A stretch of 64,000 bases of DNA from DATEDA01 sp963789885 (GTDB lineage Bacteria; Pseudomonadota; Gammaproteobacteria; Burkholderiales; SG8-39): assembly GCA_963789885.1 (NCBI GenBank), contig CAWBNB010000040.1, forward strand, positions 62,001 through 126,000, given 5' to 3'. Within the stretch, counting starts at the first letter, position 1; each line of letters begins with the position of its first letter. Shown piece by piece: positions 1-8,910 of the stretch. Below the pieces are notes generated by a model. It saw only the letters and a program-made list of their open reading frames with translations, was not told where the DNA came from and ran no database searches. The position numbers and the translations under genes were made by a program.

Positions 1-634
1 TGCCGCGGATCAGAAAGTTCTCCGCCGGCCATTCGCCGCGTTCGTTCTGTCCCCAGGCCTCGCGTACCCACTCGAGGTTCGATTCGAAGCCGCCGGCGGC
101 GAGCACGCACGCTTTGGCTTCGATGCGCTCGCCCCCGCAGAACGCCGCGACGAATCGGCCGTCACGCAGCTCGAGCGCATCGGCGGGCGAGTCGTAACGG
201 ATCTCCACATCCAAATCCTCCGCGCTACGGTAGTACGCGTTCAGGAGCGCCTTGCCGCCGCCCATGAAGAACGCGTTGGTGCGCGAGAGGTGCAGCGTGC
301 CCGAGAGCGAGGGCTGGAAGCGCACGCCGTGCTTGTGCATCCAGCCGCGGCAGTTGGAGGAGGCGCGGATCGTCAGTCGGGCGAGCCGCTCGTTGGTGTC
401 GCCTCCGGTGACCTTCAGCAGGTCCTGCCAGAACTCCTCCTCCGGATACGCATCGACCAACACATCCTGCGGCGCCTCGTGCATGCAGCGCATGTTGCGT
501 GTGTGCTGAGAGTTACCGCCGCGCCATTCGCGTGGGGAGGCCTCGAGCAGGAGAACCCTCGCCCCACCTTCGCGCGCCATCAGCGCGGCGCACAGGGCGG
601 CGTTGCCACCCCCGATCACCAGGACGTCATACAT
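1..634 (-). CDS. TcuA-like FAD-dependent dehydrogenase (C-terminus off the window)
   Basis: Flavoprotein of the fumarate reductase / tricarballylate dehydrogenase (TcuA, CobZ N-domain) type. About 211 codons are present from the start; the rest lies beyond base 1. The N-terminus shows the dinucleotide fold VLVIGGGNAA (residues 4-13), the acidic ribose-binding E31 and the family FAD motif GGNSQHTRN (39-47). It is the third gene of a minus-strand run after the FadB-like gene and rubredoxin, 54 bases after rubredoxin. TcuA oxidises tricarballylate to cis-aconitate and normally hands electrons to TcuB; here the visible partner is a rubredoxin. The true substrate is unknown. The ATG at 634 has only a weak ribosome-binding site. 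Confidence 0.85.
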   Translation of the reverse strand, partial: MYDVLVIGGGNAALCAALMAREGGARVLLLEASPREWRGGNSQHTRNMRCMHEAPQDVLVDAYPEEEFWQDLLKVTGGDTNERLARLTIRASSNCRGWMHKHGVRFQPSLSGTLHLSRTNAFFMGGGKALLNAYYRSAEDLDVEIRYDSPADALELRDGRFVAAFCGGERIEAKACVLAAGGFESNLEWVREAWGQNERGEWPAENFLIRG

Positions 635-688
635 CGCACCGAGATCGATTTGTTCGCAGGGCTGGAGCCCGGGTGGAGCGCGATGCGA

Positions 689-913
689 TCAGACTTCGAC
701 CATCTCGAAATCGGACTTTTTTGCCGAGCAGTCCGGGCACACCCACTCTTCCGGGAGATCGGCCCAACGCGTGCCGGGCGGGATGCCCTCGGCCGGCATG
801 CCCGCCGCTTCGTCGTAGAGGAACCCGCACAGGATGCATTGCCACACCTTGAACTCGAGCTCGGAAGTTGTCGCGGACCGCGTGTCGTCGCTCCCGCTTG
901 CCGTGTGCGCCAT
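689..913 (-). CDS. rubredoxin
   Basis: Small (74 aa) one-iron electron carrier, cytoplasmic. The four iron ligands are C26 and C29 (CILCGFLYDE) and C59 and C62 (CPDCSAKK), the standard rubredoxin pattern, with a slightly long N-terminal tail. The start is the ATG at 913, which has GGGGAG seven bases upstream; an in-frame TTG five codons earlier is less likely. It begins 11 bases after the stop of the FadB-like gene and precedes the TcuA-like flavoprotein, so it probably shuttles electrons for that enzyme (inference from position). Confidence 0.93.
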   Translation of the reverse strand: MAHTASGSDDTRSATTSELEFKVWQCILCGFLYDEAAGMPAEGIPPGTRWADLPEEWVCPDCSAKKSDFEMVEV

Positions 914-924
914 GCTTGCTCCCC

Positions 925-3038
925 TCAACGTTGCGCGGTTGCCTCGCGAAGCAGTCCGCCCTTCTCGGCGACCTGCGCGAGCAACTGGCTCGGCTTCCAG
1001 CGTTTGCCGTACCGCTCATGCCATTCGCAGACCTGGCGATGGATCTCCTTCGCGCCAACCGTGTCCGCCCAGAACATGAGGCCCCCTCGATGGCGAGGAA
1101 AACCGAAGCCGTACAGCCACATCACGTCGATGTCGCTTGCACGGTATGCCTTGCCGTCTTCGAGGATCTTGCAGGCCTCGTTCACCGAGGCGAACAGGAG
1201 CCGCCGGAGGATCTCGTCGTTCGTGAACGTGCGCTGCGGAATGCCGAATTCCTGTGCAACGCTCGCGATCACCTGTTTGACGACGTCATCCGGATAGGGG
1301 GTACGGTCGCCTTCCTTGTACCGATACCAGCCGGACCCGGTCTTCTGACCTTTGCGCCCCATCTCCACCATGCGGTCCGGAACATGAAGCTTCCGGAAAG
1401 CCGGATCGGCCGCCGCGCGGCGCTTGCGGGTGTCGTAGCTGATATCGAGTCCGGAGAGATCGCTCACCGCAAACGGCCCCATCGGGTACCCGAAATCGAC
1501 CATCACCTTGTCGATCTGTTCCGGTAAGGCGCCCTCCTCGAGCATGAGCATCATCTCCGTCACGAGGGGCGCCCGGCTGCGGTTGGCCGCGAATCCGTCG
1601 CACGACCCGACGACCACGCTCACCTTGCCGATGTCGCGTCCCATCTTTGCGGCCCGGGCAATCGTTTCCGTCGAGCTATCATCCCCCCTGACGATCTCGC
1701 AGAGCTTCATCACGTTCGCGGGCGCGAAGAAATGTGCGCCCGCCACGTCCTGCGGGCGGCCGGTCGCACCGGCCATCACGCCGATGTCGATCGCCGATGA
1801 GTTCGTGAGCAGCAACGCGCCCCGGCTTCATCACCGCATCGAGCTTCGCGAACACTTCCTTCTTCAGGTCGATCCGCTCGAAAACCGCCTCGATGACCGC
1901 GTCGCAATCGCCGATGTCCTCGTACCGTCCCACGGGCCGGATGAGCGACAGGCGTTCGTCCATCTCCGACTGCGTGAGGCTGCCCCGCTTCACTCTTGTC
2001 GCGTAGGTGTCGCGAATGCGCTGCATCCCTTTGTCCAGCGCTTCGGCGTGTGCTCTCGAGCACCTTCACCGGCGTACCGGAGTCGGCGAAGCAGATGGCG
2101 ATGCCGCTTCCCATGGTCCCTGCGCCGATGACCGCAGCCGTGCTCACGCCTTCCGGTTTGCTGCGGCTGCTCGGCACCCGGGATCTTCGCCGCCTCGCGT
2201 TCCGCGAAAAACGCGTAGCGCAGGGCCTTCGCCTCGTCGGAGTTCTCGAGCTCCGCGAAGAGCTTCTTCTCGATCTGGAGTCCCTCGTCGAACGGCTTGG
2301 TCACTGCCGCTTCCACGCACGCGAGCGCGTGGTGCGGCGCCTTTACGTGGCGGGCCTTGGGCGCGATCGCCTTGCGCAGCGACTCGAACAGCCCGGGCTT
2401 CGCCTTCGCCTGCTCGATCCGGTCGGACTTCTCGCTTACTCGGGGCAAGGGCCGCGTCGCGGCGATGTCCTTTGCGTAGCGGACAGCAGCTCCGGAAAGT
2501 CTTCCTCGGTCGAGGATTTCGTCGACGAGTGCCGAGCTGTTTCGCCTCGTCGGCGGGGAGGTGACGGCCTGACACGATCATGTCGACCGCCGCTTCCGGG
2601 CCAATCAGGCGGGTCAGCCGCTGCGTCCCGCCCCCTCCTGGAATGATGCCCAGCGTGACTTCGGGAAGGCCGACTTTCGCGCCTGGGGAGGCAATGCGGT
2701 AATGGCAGGCCAGGGCATGCTCGAACCCACCGCCCAGGGCGTAGCCCTGAATTGCCGCCACGACCGGCTTCCCGCTCGCGTCCAGCGTAGCGGCGCTCGT
2801 CCGCGTCGTCACCGATCGCGCCTTGCCGAACTGGCGGATATCCGCGCCTGCGATGAAGTTGCGGCCAGCGCCGATCAGCACCATTGCAGCTCACCTGGGG
2901 ATCGGCGTTTCCTCGCGCGATCGCCTCCATGATGCCTTCGCGCACGCCCGGCCCCAGCGCATTCACCGGCGGGTTGTCGACTGTGATCACGCCGATCCCG
3001 TCCTCAACCTCGTACGTCACGACCTGGCCTTCGCTCAT
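925..3038 (-). CDS. FadB-like enoyl-CoA hydratase / 3-hydroxyacyl-CoA dehydrogenase, reading frame broken
   Basis: Bifunctional beta-oxidation enzyme of about 700 aa. The N-terminal half is a crotonase (VEDGIGVITVDNPPVNAL near the start, then AGADIRQFGKA and LGGGFEHALACHYRI). The C-terminal half is a 3-hydroxyacyl-CoA dehydrogenase with the NAD fold VIGAGTMGSGIA, HFFAPANVMKL and a C-terminal repeat domain. Hydration and oxidation of enoyl-CoA are therefore on one chain. Five single extra bases (near 1815, 2051, 2165, 2530 and 2888) break the frame, and the span length mod 3 agrees with five insertions. Start ATG 3038. It is divergent from the thiolase at 3152 across an IclR-type operator, and heads the run with rubredoxin and the TcuA-like gene. 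Confidence 0.9.
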
Positions 3039-3112
3039 CTTCCGTTTTCCGGCTCGGCTAACAATGGTTAACGGTCGTGATACTATCACGCCGGTTCTGT
3101 TGTTCAGTATTG

Positions 3113-3129
3113 GTTCCATTGTTCGGAAC
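3113..3129. promoter_or_regulatory. Operator 1, GTTCC-N7-GGAAC, shared by divergent genes
   Basis: Inverted repeat GTTCC (3113-3117), seven-base spacer ATTGTTC, GGAAC (3125-3129), preceded by TTCAGTATTG. The same element recurs at 8879, 12765 and 17765 with the same spacer length, each time upstream of a minus-strand gene. Here it lies 75 bases upstream of the FadB-like start and 22 bases before the thiolase start. A binding site for the local IclR regulators is the likely role (inference). Confidence 0.7.
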
Positions 3130-3151
3130 TCACCTGGAAGAGGGTCGAGGC

Positions 3152-4321
3152 ATGACGATCAAAGGGAAGGCTTACATCGTCGGGGCATATGAACACCCCC
3201 TGCGCAAGGCGCCCAACCACTCGGTCGCGCAGCTCCATGCGGAGGTTGCCAAGGGTGCGATCGAGGATGCGGGGCTGACGAGGGACGATATCGACGGGTA
3301 TTTCTGCGCCGGTGACGCGCCCGGCTCCAACGTCTGGTCGATGGCGAACTACCTCAACCTCAATCAGTTGAGGCACGTCGATTCCACGGACATGGGAGGC
3401 TGCTCGTACCTCGTCCACGTCGCGCACGCTGCCGAGGCGATCGCTGCCGGCAGGTGCAATGTCGCACTGATCACGCTTGCCGGCCGGCCCAACTCCGAAG
3501 GGGTTTCCGGAACGCAGGTTCGCGTGCGGGGCGTCAACCTTCCCGACGCCCCGTACGAGATGCCCTACAACCCGGTGACGCTGAACCTCTATGCCATGTG
3601 CGCGATGCGTCACATGCATGAATACGGCACCACGAGCGAGCAGCTCGCCTGGATCAAGGTGGCGGCCTCGCACCACGCGCAGCACAACCGCAACGCGATG
3701 CTCCAGAACGTGGTTACCGTGGAGGACGTCGTCGGCTCGCCGATGATTTCGGATCCGCTCCATCGGCTCGACTCCTGCGTCGTCAGCGACGGCGGTGGCG
3801 CGGTCATCGTTGCACGGCCGGAGATCGCGAAGTCGCTCGCGCGCCCGAAGGTGAAGATCATCGGCTGTGGCGAATCCACCAAGCACCAGATGGGCGGGAA
3901 GATCGATCTGACCTATACCGGCGCGGCGTGGACGGGGCCCCGCGCGTTTGAAGAAGCCGGAGTGGGGCCTTCGGACATCCAGTACGCCTCGATCTACGAC
4001 AGCTTCACCATTACCGTTCTCCTGCAGCTCGAGGACCTCGGCTTCTGCAGGAAGGGCGAAGGCGGCAAGTTCGTCTCCGACGGCAACCTGATATCCGGTA
4101 CCGGCAAGCTGCCGTTCAACACGGACGGCGGCGGCCTGTGTAACAACCACCCGGCGAATCGCGGCGGGATCACGAAGATCATTGAAGCGGTGCGCCAGCT
4201 CCGCGGCGAGGCGCATCCGAAGGTGCAAGTCCCGGGCTGCGCCCTGGCGCTTGCCACCGGCATCGGCGGTGCGATCGGGCACCGGCACGGCGCCGCCACG
4301 CTCATCATGGAACGGGGGTGA
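3152..4321 (+). CDS. SCP-x-type thiolase
   Basis: Acyl-CoA C-acyltransferase of the SCP-x / non-specific lipid-transfer thiolase group, 389 aa. It cleaves 3-ketoacyl-CoA (or condenses acyl-CoAs) in the cytoplasm. A candidate nucleophile is C84 in DMGGCSYL. The C-terminal part carries NTDGGG, NNHPANRGG and the final HRHGA, the usual histidine-bearing loops. The start is ATG 3152 (MTIKGKAYIVG); a longer in-frame start at 3077 would run through the operator. The next gene is the DUF35 OB-fold protein, overlapping at GTGA, which is the typical SCP-x-thiolase pairing. The reading frame is intact. Confidence 0.92.
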   Translation: MTIKGKAYIVGAYEHPLRKAPNHSVAQLHAEVAKGAIEDAGLTRDDIDGYFCAGDAPGSNVWSMANYLNLNQLRHVDSTDMGGCSYLVHVAHAAEAIAAGRCNVALITLAGRPNSEGVSGTQVRVRGVNLPDAPYEMPYNPVTLNLYAMCAMRHMHEYGTTSEQLAWIKVAASHHAQHNRNAMLQNVVTVEDVVGSPMISDPLHRLDSCVVSDGGGAVIVARPEIAKSLARPKVKIIGCGESTKHQMGGKIDLTYTGAAWTGPRAFEEAGVGPSDIQYASIYDSFTITVLLQLEDLGFCRKGEGGKFVSDGNLISGTGKLPFNTDGGGLCNNHPANRGGITKIIEAVRQLRGEAHPKVQVPGCALALATGIGGAIGHRHGAATLIMERG

Positions 4322-4326
4322 ACGAG

Positions 4327-4740
4327 ATGCCGACCTTCTCCGCAGACAGAAAGATCAGCGACCCGGCGCTGAATCCGGGAGACGAGCCATATTTCGCTGC
4401 CGCGGGCGAATCGAGACTTCTTCTCAAGCTCTGCAAGGCTTGCGTCCAGATCCATCACTACCCGAGAGCCCTATGCCCGTTCTGCTGGAGCAGCGAGGTC
4501 GAGTGGAGCGAGGCGAAGGGCACTGGCGTGATCTACACGTTCAGCGTCACGCGCCGCGGGGCAGGGGCGCCCTACTGTATCGCCTACGTCACGCTCGACG
4601 AGGGTCCGACCATGATGACCAACATCGTCGACGTCGATCTCGACACGGTCAGGATCGGCCAGCGCGTGAGGGTCGTGTTCAAGAAATCCGAGGGCGGAAC
4701 GGCGATCCCGATGTTCGCCCCTGTGTCGGGCAACCGTTGA
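4327..4740 (+). CDS. DUF35 / OB-fold zinc-ribbon partner of thiolase
   Basis: Protein of 137 aa with an N-terminal rubredoxin-like zinc ribbon (C36-x2-C39 and C50-x2-C53) followed by an OB fold (KGTGVIYTFSVTRR onward). Such proteins bind SCP-x thiolases and acyl-CoA ligands and are often needed for the thiolase reaction. It follows the thiolase directly: a GTG at 4318 overlaps the thiolase stop, but ATG 4327 has GGGGGTG seven to eight bases upstream and is preferred. A second thiolase/DUF35 pair exists at 32886-34493. Confidence 0.9.
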   Translation: MPTFSADRKISDPALNPGDEPYFAAAGESRLLLKLCKACVQIHHYPRALCPFCWSSEVEWSEAKGTGVIYTFSVTRRGAGAPYCIAYVTLDEGPTMMTNIVDVDLDTVRIGQRVRVVFKKSEGGTAIPMFAPVSGNR

Positions 4741-4776
4741 ACCGGCACTTTGGCTTCCCACAAACCGGATCATGAA

Positions 4777-5946
4777 ATGACCGGCAACGTAGCCCTCTAC
4801 AGCGCTGTCGACGACATGCTCACGCATTACACCGTCGACATCGACGCGGCGACGCTCACAAAGCGCGCGACGATCAAGGTGTCGGCGAAGGTGCAATACG
4901 CATGGCCGCATCCGTCGCGCAGGTACTTGTATGTATCGACGAGCAATGGCGGCCCTCGAGTCAAATCCAATTACAACCACGTGGCTGCATATGCGATCGC
5001 CGGGGACGGCGCGCTTTCTCCTCACGGCGAGCCGAAGCCGCTGTCCCGCCGTGCGGTGCATATGTGCGTGGATCCGGGGGGCCGATATACGTTGAACGCC
5101 CACAATTTCCCGTCGAGCGGGATCACCGTTCATTCCATCGCACGCGACGGCGGGATCGCGGTCGAGATCGACCAGCGACTAACCCTGGACCTCGGCATCT
5201 ATCCCCACCAGGTGATGATGTTTCCGTCCGGTCGCACAGCATTGATCGTCGATCGTGGCAACAACGCGCAGGGAGACAAACCCGAAGATCCGGGCGCTCT
5301 CCGATCGTTCGGGTTCGAGGATGGAACGCTCCGCGCCGGTCAGGTGCTGGCGCCCAACGGCGGCCATGGGTTCGGCCCGCGGCACGTCGCATTTCATCCG
5401 TCCAAACCATGGATATACGTCTCTGACGAGCGCAGAAACCGCCTCTACATGGTGCACTTCGCCGACGACCGCATGGACGATGAGCCTGCCTACACCCGCG
5501 AAACGCTGGCCGACCCGCAAAACGTGAGGCCGCGGCAACTTGCCGGTCCGATCCATGTTCATCCGGGCGGGCGGTGGGTCTACGTGGCCAACCGGGCCGA
5601 TTCCAGCGTCGACTATCGCGATACGAAGGTCTTTGCCGGCGGCGAAAACAACATCGCCGTGTACTCGCTCGATCAGGGAACGGGGGCGCCTACGCTCATC
5701 CAGCACGCCGAGACGCACTCCTTCCATGTTCGTACGTTCGCTTGCGAGCCGAGCGGGCGTCTCCTGGTGACGGCGAGCATCAAAGCCCACGCCGTTGTGG
5801 AAGGCGGAAGCGTGGCGTCCGTGCCGGCAGCACTGTCCGTGTTCCGCATCGGCGAGCAGGGCCGCCTCGAGTTCGTCCGCAAGTACGAGGTCGAAACCGG
5901 GGGTAGTCAGCTTCAGTACTGGATGGGAATGGTCGGGTTGCCATGA
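4777..5946 (+). CDS. lactonase family seven-bladed beta-propeller
   Basis: Protein of 389 aa resembling the lactonase family (PF10282; 6-phosphogluconolactonase Pgl and 3-carboxy-cis,cis-muconate cyclising enzymes). Repeated blade signatures are visible: WPHPSRRYLYVSTSN, HMCVDPGGRYTLNAHN, PRHVAFHPSKPWIYVSDE, IHVHPGGRWVYVANR. It lies 36 bases after DUF35, so it is probably in the same transcript. A ring-lactone hydrolysis or cycloisomerisation role fits the setting (inference). Start ATG 4777; an upstream in-frame TTG at 4750 is possible. The reaction is unknown. Confidence 0.85.
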   Translation: MTGNVALYSAVDDMLTHYTVDIDAATLTKRATIKVSAKVQYAWPHPSRRYLYVSTSNGGPRVKSNYNHVAAYAIAGDGALSPHGEPKPLSRRAVHMCVDPGGRYTLNAHNFPSSGITVHSIARDGGIAVEIDQRLTLDLGIYPHQVMMFPSGRTALIVDRGNNAQGDKPEDPGALRSFGFEDGTLRAGQVLAPNGGHGFGPRHVAFHPSKPWIYVSDERRNRLYMVHFADDRMDDEPAYTRETLADPQNVRPRQLAGPIHVHPGGRWVYVANRADSSVDYRDTKVFAGGENNIAVYSLDQGTGAPTLIQHAETHSFHVRTFACEPSGRLLVTASIKAHAVVEGGSVASVPAALSVFRIGEQGRLEFVRKYEVETGGSQLQYWMGMVGLP

Positions 5947-6126
5947 ACGTCGCAGACCGGCCCGACCAGCGCGCCCCGGCCGAAATGCCCTCTATGGACG
6001 AAGGATGGTTATGGTGCGCCCTCCCCTCATGGACACCCCGGTGGTGACGTTGACGCAAGTCAAAGCGGCCGAACATGTCCGCAGCAGAATGAACCTCGAA
6101 ATACCCTCAGATGGTGGTGTTTAGCG

Positions 6127-6909
6127 ATGCGCTCAGTTCAACGGATCCTTGCAGTGTTTGAATGCTTCACGCTACAGAAGAGCAGTCTCACGCTCCAGGA
6201 AATCGCCGGTCGCATCGGCCTGCCGAAGTCCACGACGTTCCGCATCGTCCAGAGCCTGGAAAAAGCCGGCTATCTCGTGCGGCTCGAGGATCAGCAGTAC
6301 TGCCTGTCGTTCCGCTTCACCCGCCTCTCGGGGCTCGTCAAGAGCACCCTTGGCATCCGCGAGATCGCACGTCCCACCGCGTCGGAGCTTGCAGAAAGGA
6401 CCAAGGAGACCGTTTCCCTCCACATGGTCAGCGGCGGGAAACGCGTGTGCATCGACGCCATCGCCACGGCGGCACCGTTGCGCAGTGTGACCCAGCCGGG
6501 CGAACAGGCCCCGCTCATAGCGGGATCCAGCTCGAAGACGCTTGCGGCCTATCTGCCGAGCAAGGAGCTTGCGCCGATCGTGGCGCGAATCTCGCGAACG
6601 ACCGGGCGGGCGCAGTCTGACGTCCGCGCGGAGCTCACGAGGATCCGCAAGCAGGGATACGCCGTGTCGCACGGCGAGCGTGTGCTCGGCGTTTCAGCGA
6701 TCTCCGCTCCCATCATGGACGCGAACGAGCAAGTGCATCATTGCCTGTCCGTTGCGGGACCAACGATCAGGATCCAATCGCACGAAGATGAACTCGTGAA
6801 GCTGGTGGTCCTGGCGGCTGCCGATATTTCTCGGCGGTACGGCGGGAAGGTCGACGAAAACGTGGGCGCATCAGTGCGTAGGACGCCGGCGGTTAGCGCA
6901 CCCGCGTAA
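6127..6909 (+). CDS. IclR-family regulator A
   Basis: Transcription regulator of 260 aa: an N-terminal winged helix (SLTLQEIAGRIGLPKSTTFRI, about residues 19-39, recognition helix LPKSTTFRIVQSL) and an IclR effector domain from about residue 75 (KRVCIDAI, GSSSKTLAAYLP, GYAVSHGERVLGVSAISAPI). It is a close paralogue of the regulator at 10837, with an almost identical stretch from QEIA to RFTRL, so both should read the same operator. It probably controls the GTTCC-N7-GGAAC sites nearby. No such site is seen upstream of this gene. Effector unknown. Confidence 0.93.
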   Translation: MRSVQRILAVFECFTLQKSSLTLQEIAGRIGLPKSTTFRIVQSLEKAGYLVRLEDQQYCLSFRFTRLSGLVKSTLGIREIARPTASELAERTKETVSLHMVSGGKRVCIDAIATAAPLRSVTQPGEQAPLIAGSSSKTLAAYLPSKELAPIVARISRTTGRAQSDVRAELTRIRKQGYAVSHGERVLGVSAISAPIMDANEQVHHCLSVAGPTIRIQSHEDELVKLVVLAAADISRRYGGKVDENVGASVRRTPAVSAPA

Positions 6910-6934
6910 CTGGGCCTGGTGGTGATTTCGCCCT

Positions 6935-7774
6935 TCAGACGATGTTCAGGACGCGTCCTCCGTCCACGAGCAGGGACACCCCGGTGACGAAGTTGGCTTC
7001 GTCCGACGCGAGGAAGAGTGCCGCGTTGGCCACGTCCCAGCCCGTGCCCTCCCGGCCGAGCGGCACCTTCGCAATCCGCTCGGCCAGCACCTGCTCGCGG
7101 GTCTGGTTCAACGTGCGCGCCCTCGTATCGACAGCCATCGGCGTGCTGATGAGCCCCGGCAGGATGCAGTTGACCCGCAATCCGAATGGCGCGTTCTGCA
7201 GGGCCAACTGCTGCGTGAGCGCCACGACCCCCGCCTTGGTCGCCTTGTAGGCCACATAGGGGTACTTCCCTACTGCCGCGGCCGAGGACACGTTGACGAT
7301 CGCGCCGGAACGCTGCTCACGCATGATTGCGACGGCATGCTTGCACGCGAATACCGTACCGCGGAGATTGATGCGGTAGATGTTGTCGAACGCCTCTTCG
7401 GTGATTTCGAGCAACTCCGCGTCGCCACCGGCAAGACTCACGCCGACATTGTTGTGCAGGATGTCGAGCGAGCCCCAGCGCCGGTGCGCCTCCTTCATGG
7501 CTTGAGCGAGATCGGCTCTCGCGCGTGACGTCCGCCGCGAAAGCGACGCACACTCGAAGCCCTCGTTTCTGATGATGGCCGCCGTCTCCTCCGCGGAGTC
7601 GAGATGCCGGTCGACGGAGAGGACTCGCGCGCCTTCGCGCGCAAAGCGCATGGCCGTGGCGCGGCCGTTTCCGACACCCTCGCCGGGACTCTGGCCCGCG
7701 CCAATGACCACGGCGACTTTACCGTCGAGCCGCTTCGCAGCGGTCCACCCCGGGCCGCGATCAGATGTAGCCAT
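6935..7774 (-). CDS. SDR-family dehydrogenase (internal out-of-frame patch)
   Basis: Short-chain dehydrogenase of about 279 aa. It has the cofactor fold VVIGAGQSPGEGVG, NNVG, the catalytic S-x-Y-x3-K region (NVSSAAAVGKYPYVAYKATKAG) and a C-terminal VTGVSLLVDGG. Residues about 75-86 are read out of frame: the sense CVAFAADVTRES appears in another frame between roughly 7525 and 7560, bounded by a two-base excess (or one-base loss) and one extra base. Overall length is preserved. ATG 7774 has GAGAGGAA upstream. It converges on IclR A and precedes the Bug-receptor gene on the same strand in map order. Substrate unknown. Confidence 0.88.
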   Translation of the reverse strand: MATSDRGPGWTAAKRLDGKVAVVIGAGQSPGEGVGNGRATAMRFAREGARVLSVDRHLDSAEETAAIIRNEGFECASLSRRTSRARADLAQAMKEAHRRWGSLDILHNNVGVSLAGGDAELLEITEEAFDNIYRINLRGTVFACKHAVAIMREQRSGAIVNVSSAAAVGKYPYVAYKATKAGVVALTQQLALQNAPFGLRVNCILPGLISTPMAVDTRARTLNQTREQVLAERIAKVPLGREGTGWDVANAALFLASDEANFVTGVSLLVDGGRVLNIV

Positions 7775-7823
7775 GCGTTCCTCTCGCTCGGACGTGTCGA
7801 AAGTTCGAATATCACGACGGGCG

Positions 7824-8816
7824 TCATTCGGTGATCTTTACGAGCTTGCCGAAAGCACTCCACTTGCCGATGTCATCCGAATGTATCTGCGGAAGGACTC
7901 GGGGCTGTCCGACGACCGGCTCCGCAAACAGCTGGTCCTGCAAGCTGCTCGACGACCTTGGGCATCGTCGAGACCGTGTTGACCGCCCCGTTCAGCTTCG
8001 CCACTACGGGTTCCGGTACGCCAGCGGGACCCACCAGGCCGTAATAGGTGTATGGATCGATCCCCTCGAGCCCCTTGAACCCGGCCTCCGACAGGCTCGG
8101 AACGTTCGGCAGGCCCTTCAGCCGCCGCGCGCCGGTCACGGCCACCGCCCGAACCTTTCCGTTCGATATGAACGGCATGGCGCCCTGCAGCGGGGAGATC
8201 CCCATGTGGACCCGACCGACCGAGAGTGTCCCTCATGATGTCCGAATCGGCCTTGTAGGGGATGTGCGTGATCTTCATCCCGGTAACGCTGATCAGATAC
8301 TCGGTCTGCAAGTGGCTTGCCGAGCCGATCCCGGATGACCCGTAGTTGAGCTTGCGCCGGATGCGCCTGCGAGTACGTCACGAGGTCGCGCACCGACCGG
8401 ACCGGGAGATTCGGACTGACTGACAATCACGCCAGGCACGGTTGCCACCAGGGCTATGAGGCTGAAGTCTTTCAACGGGTCATACCCAAGATCCTTGCGG
8501 ACACCGGGGGCCTGCGAAAGCGCGCTGCCCGATCCCAGGTACAGCGTGTATCCGTCCGGCGGCGCCGACTTCACGGCGTTGATGGCCACCATCTGGCCGG
8601 CGCCCGGCTTGTTGTCGACGATCACCGAGGCCTTCAGGACTTCCGACGAGCCTGCTGCGCGTAGAAGCGGGCGATGGCGTCGGTGCTGCCGCCTGCCGCA
8701 AAACCGACGATGATCCTGACCGTCTTGGACGGGTATTGCTGCGCGTGCACCGATGCTGAACCCAACGCCGCAACGCAGATCGCGCACAAGCTTCCGACGA
8801 GTTTCCTGATGCGCAC
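7824..8816 (-). CDS. Bug/TctC-type periplasmic receptor 1, reading frame broken
   Basis: Substrate-binding protein of the tripartite tricarboxylate transporter family (Bug, about 328 aa). A signal peptide (VRIRKLVGSLCAICV... SVHAQ) is followed by YPSKTVRIIVGFAAGG, VIVDNKPGAGQ, PPDGYTLYLGSGSALSQ, YDPLKDFSLIAL and ITHIPYKADSD. It aligns along its length with the intact receptor at 21062. Six extra bases break the frame, and the span mod 3 agrees. Start GTG 8816 has AAAGGAG upstream; the true end is KWSAFGKLVKITE at 7824. No TctA/TctB membrane genes are in the window. It is divergent from the CapA-like gene across Operator 2. Confidence 0.9.
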
Positions 8817-8878
8817 GCCCAACTCTCCTTTGACGCCTGGCCTACATCGTATATCATCAGTTCTATTAGTTAGCATTA

Positions 8879-8895
8879 GTTCCATCTAGTGGAAC
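8879..8895. promoter_or_regulatory. Operator 2, GTTCC-N7-GGAAC
   Basis: GTTCC (8879-8883), spacer ATCTAGT, GGAAC (8891-8895), preceded by TTAGCATTA. It sits 15 bases before the CapA-like start and 62 bases upstream of the Bug-receptor start. Reading towards the receptor, the conserved GGAACTAATGCTAA-type flank resembles a -10 region, so the site could overlap the receptor promoter (inference). Confidence 0.72.
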
Positions 8896-8910
8896 CACAA
8901 GGAGGACCCG

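Noticed and set aside
3104..4288. Minus-strand open frame of 394 codons opposite thiolase 1
   Set aside because: Antisense shadow of a clear thiolase, with no recognisable domain.
5943..6126. Short open frames between the lactonase and IclR A
   Set aside because: The longest plausible frame is about 34 codons, with no resemblance to known proteins; treated as the IclR leader region.
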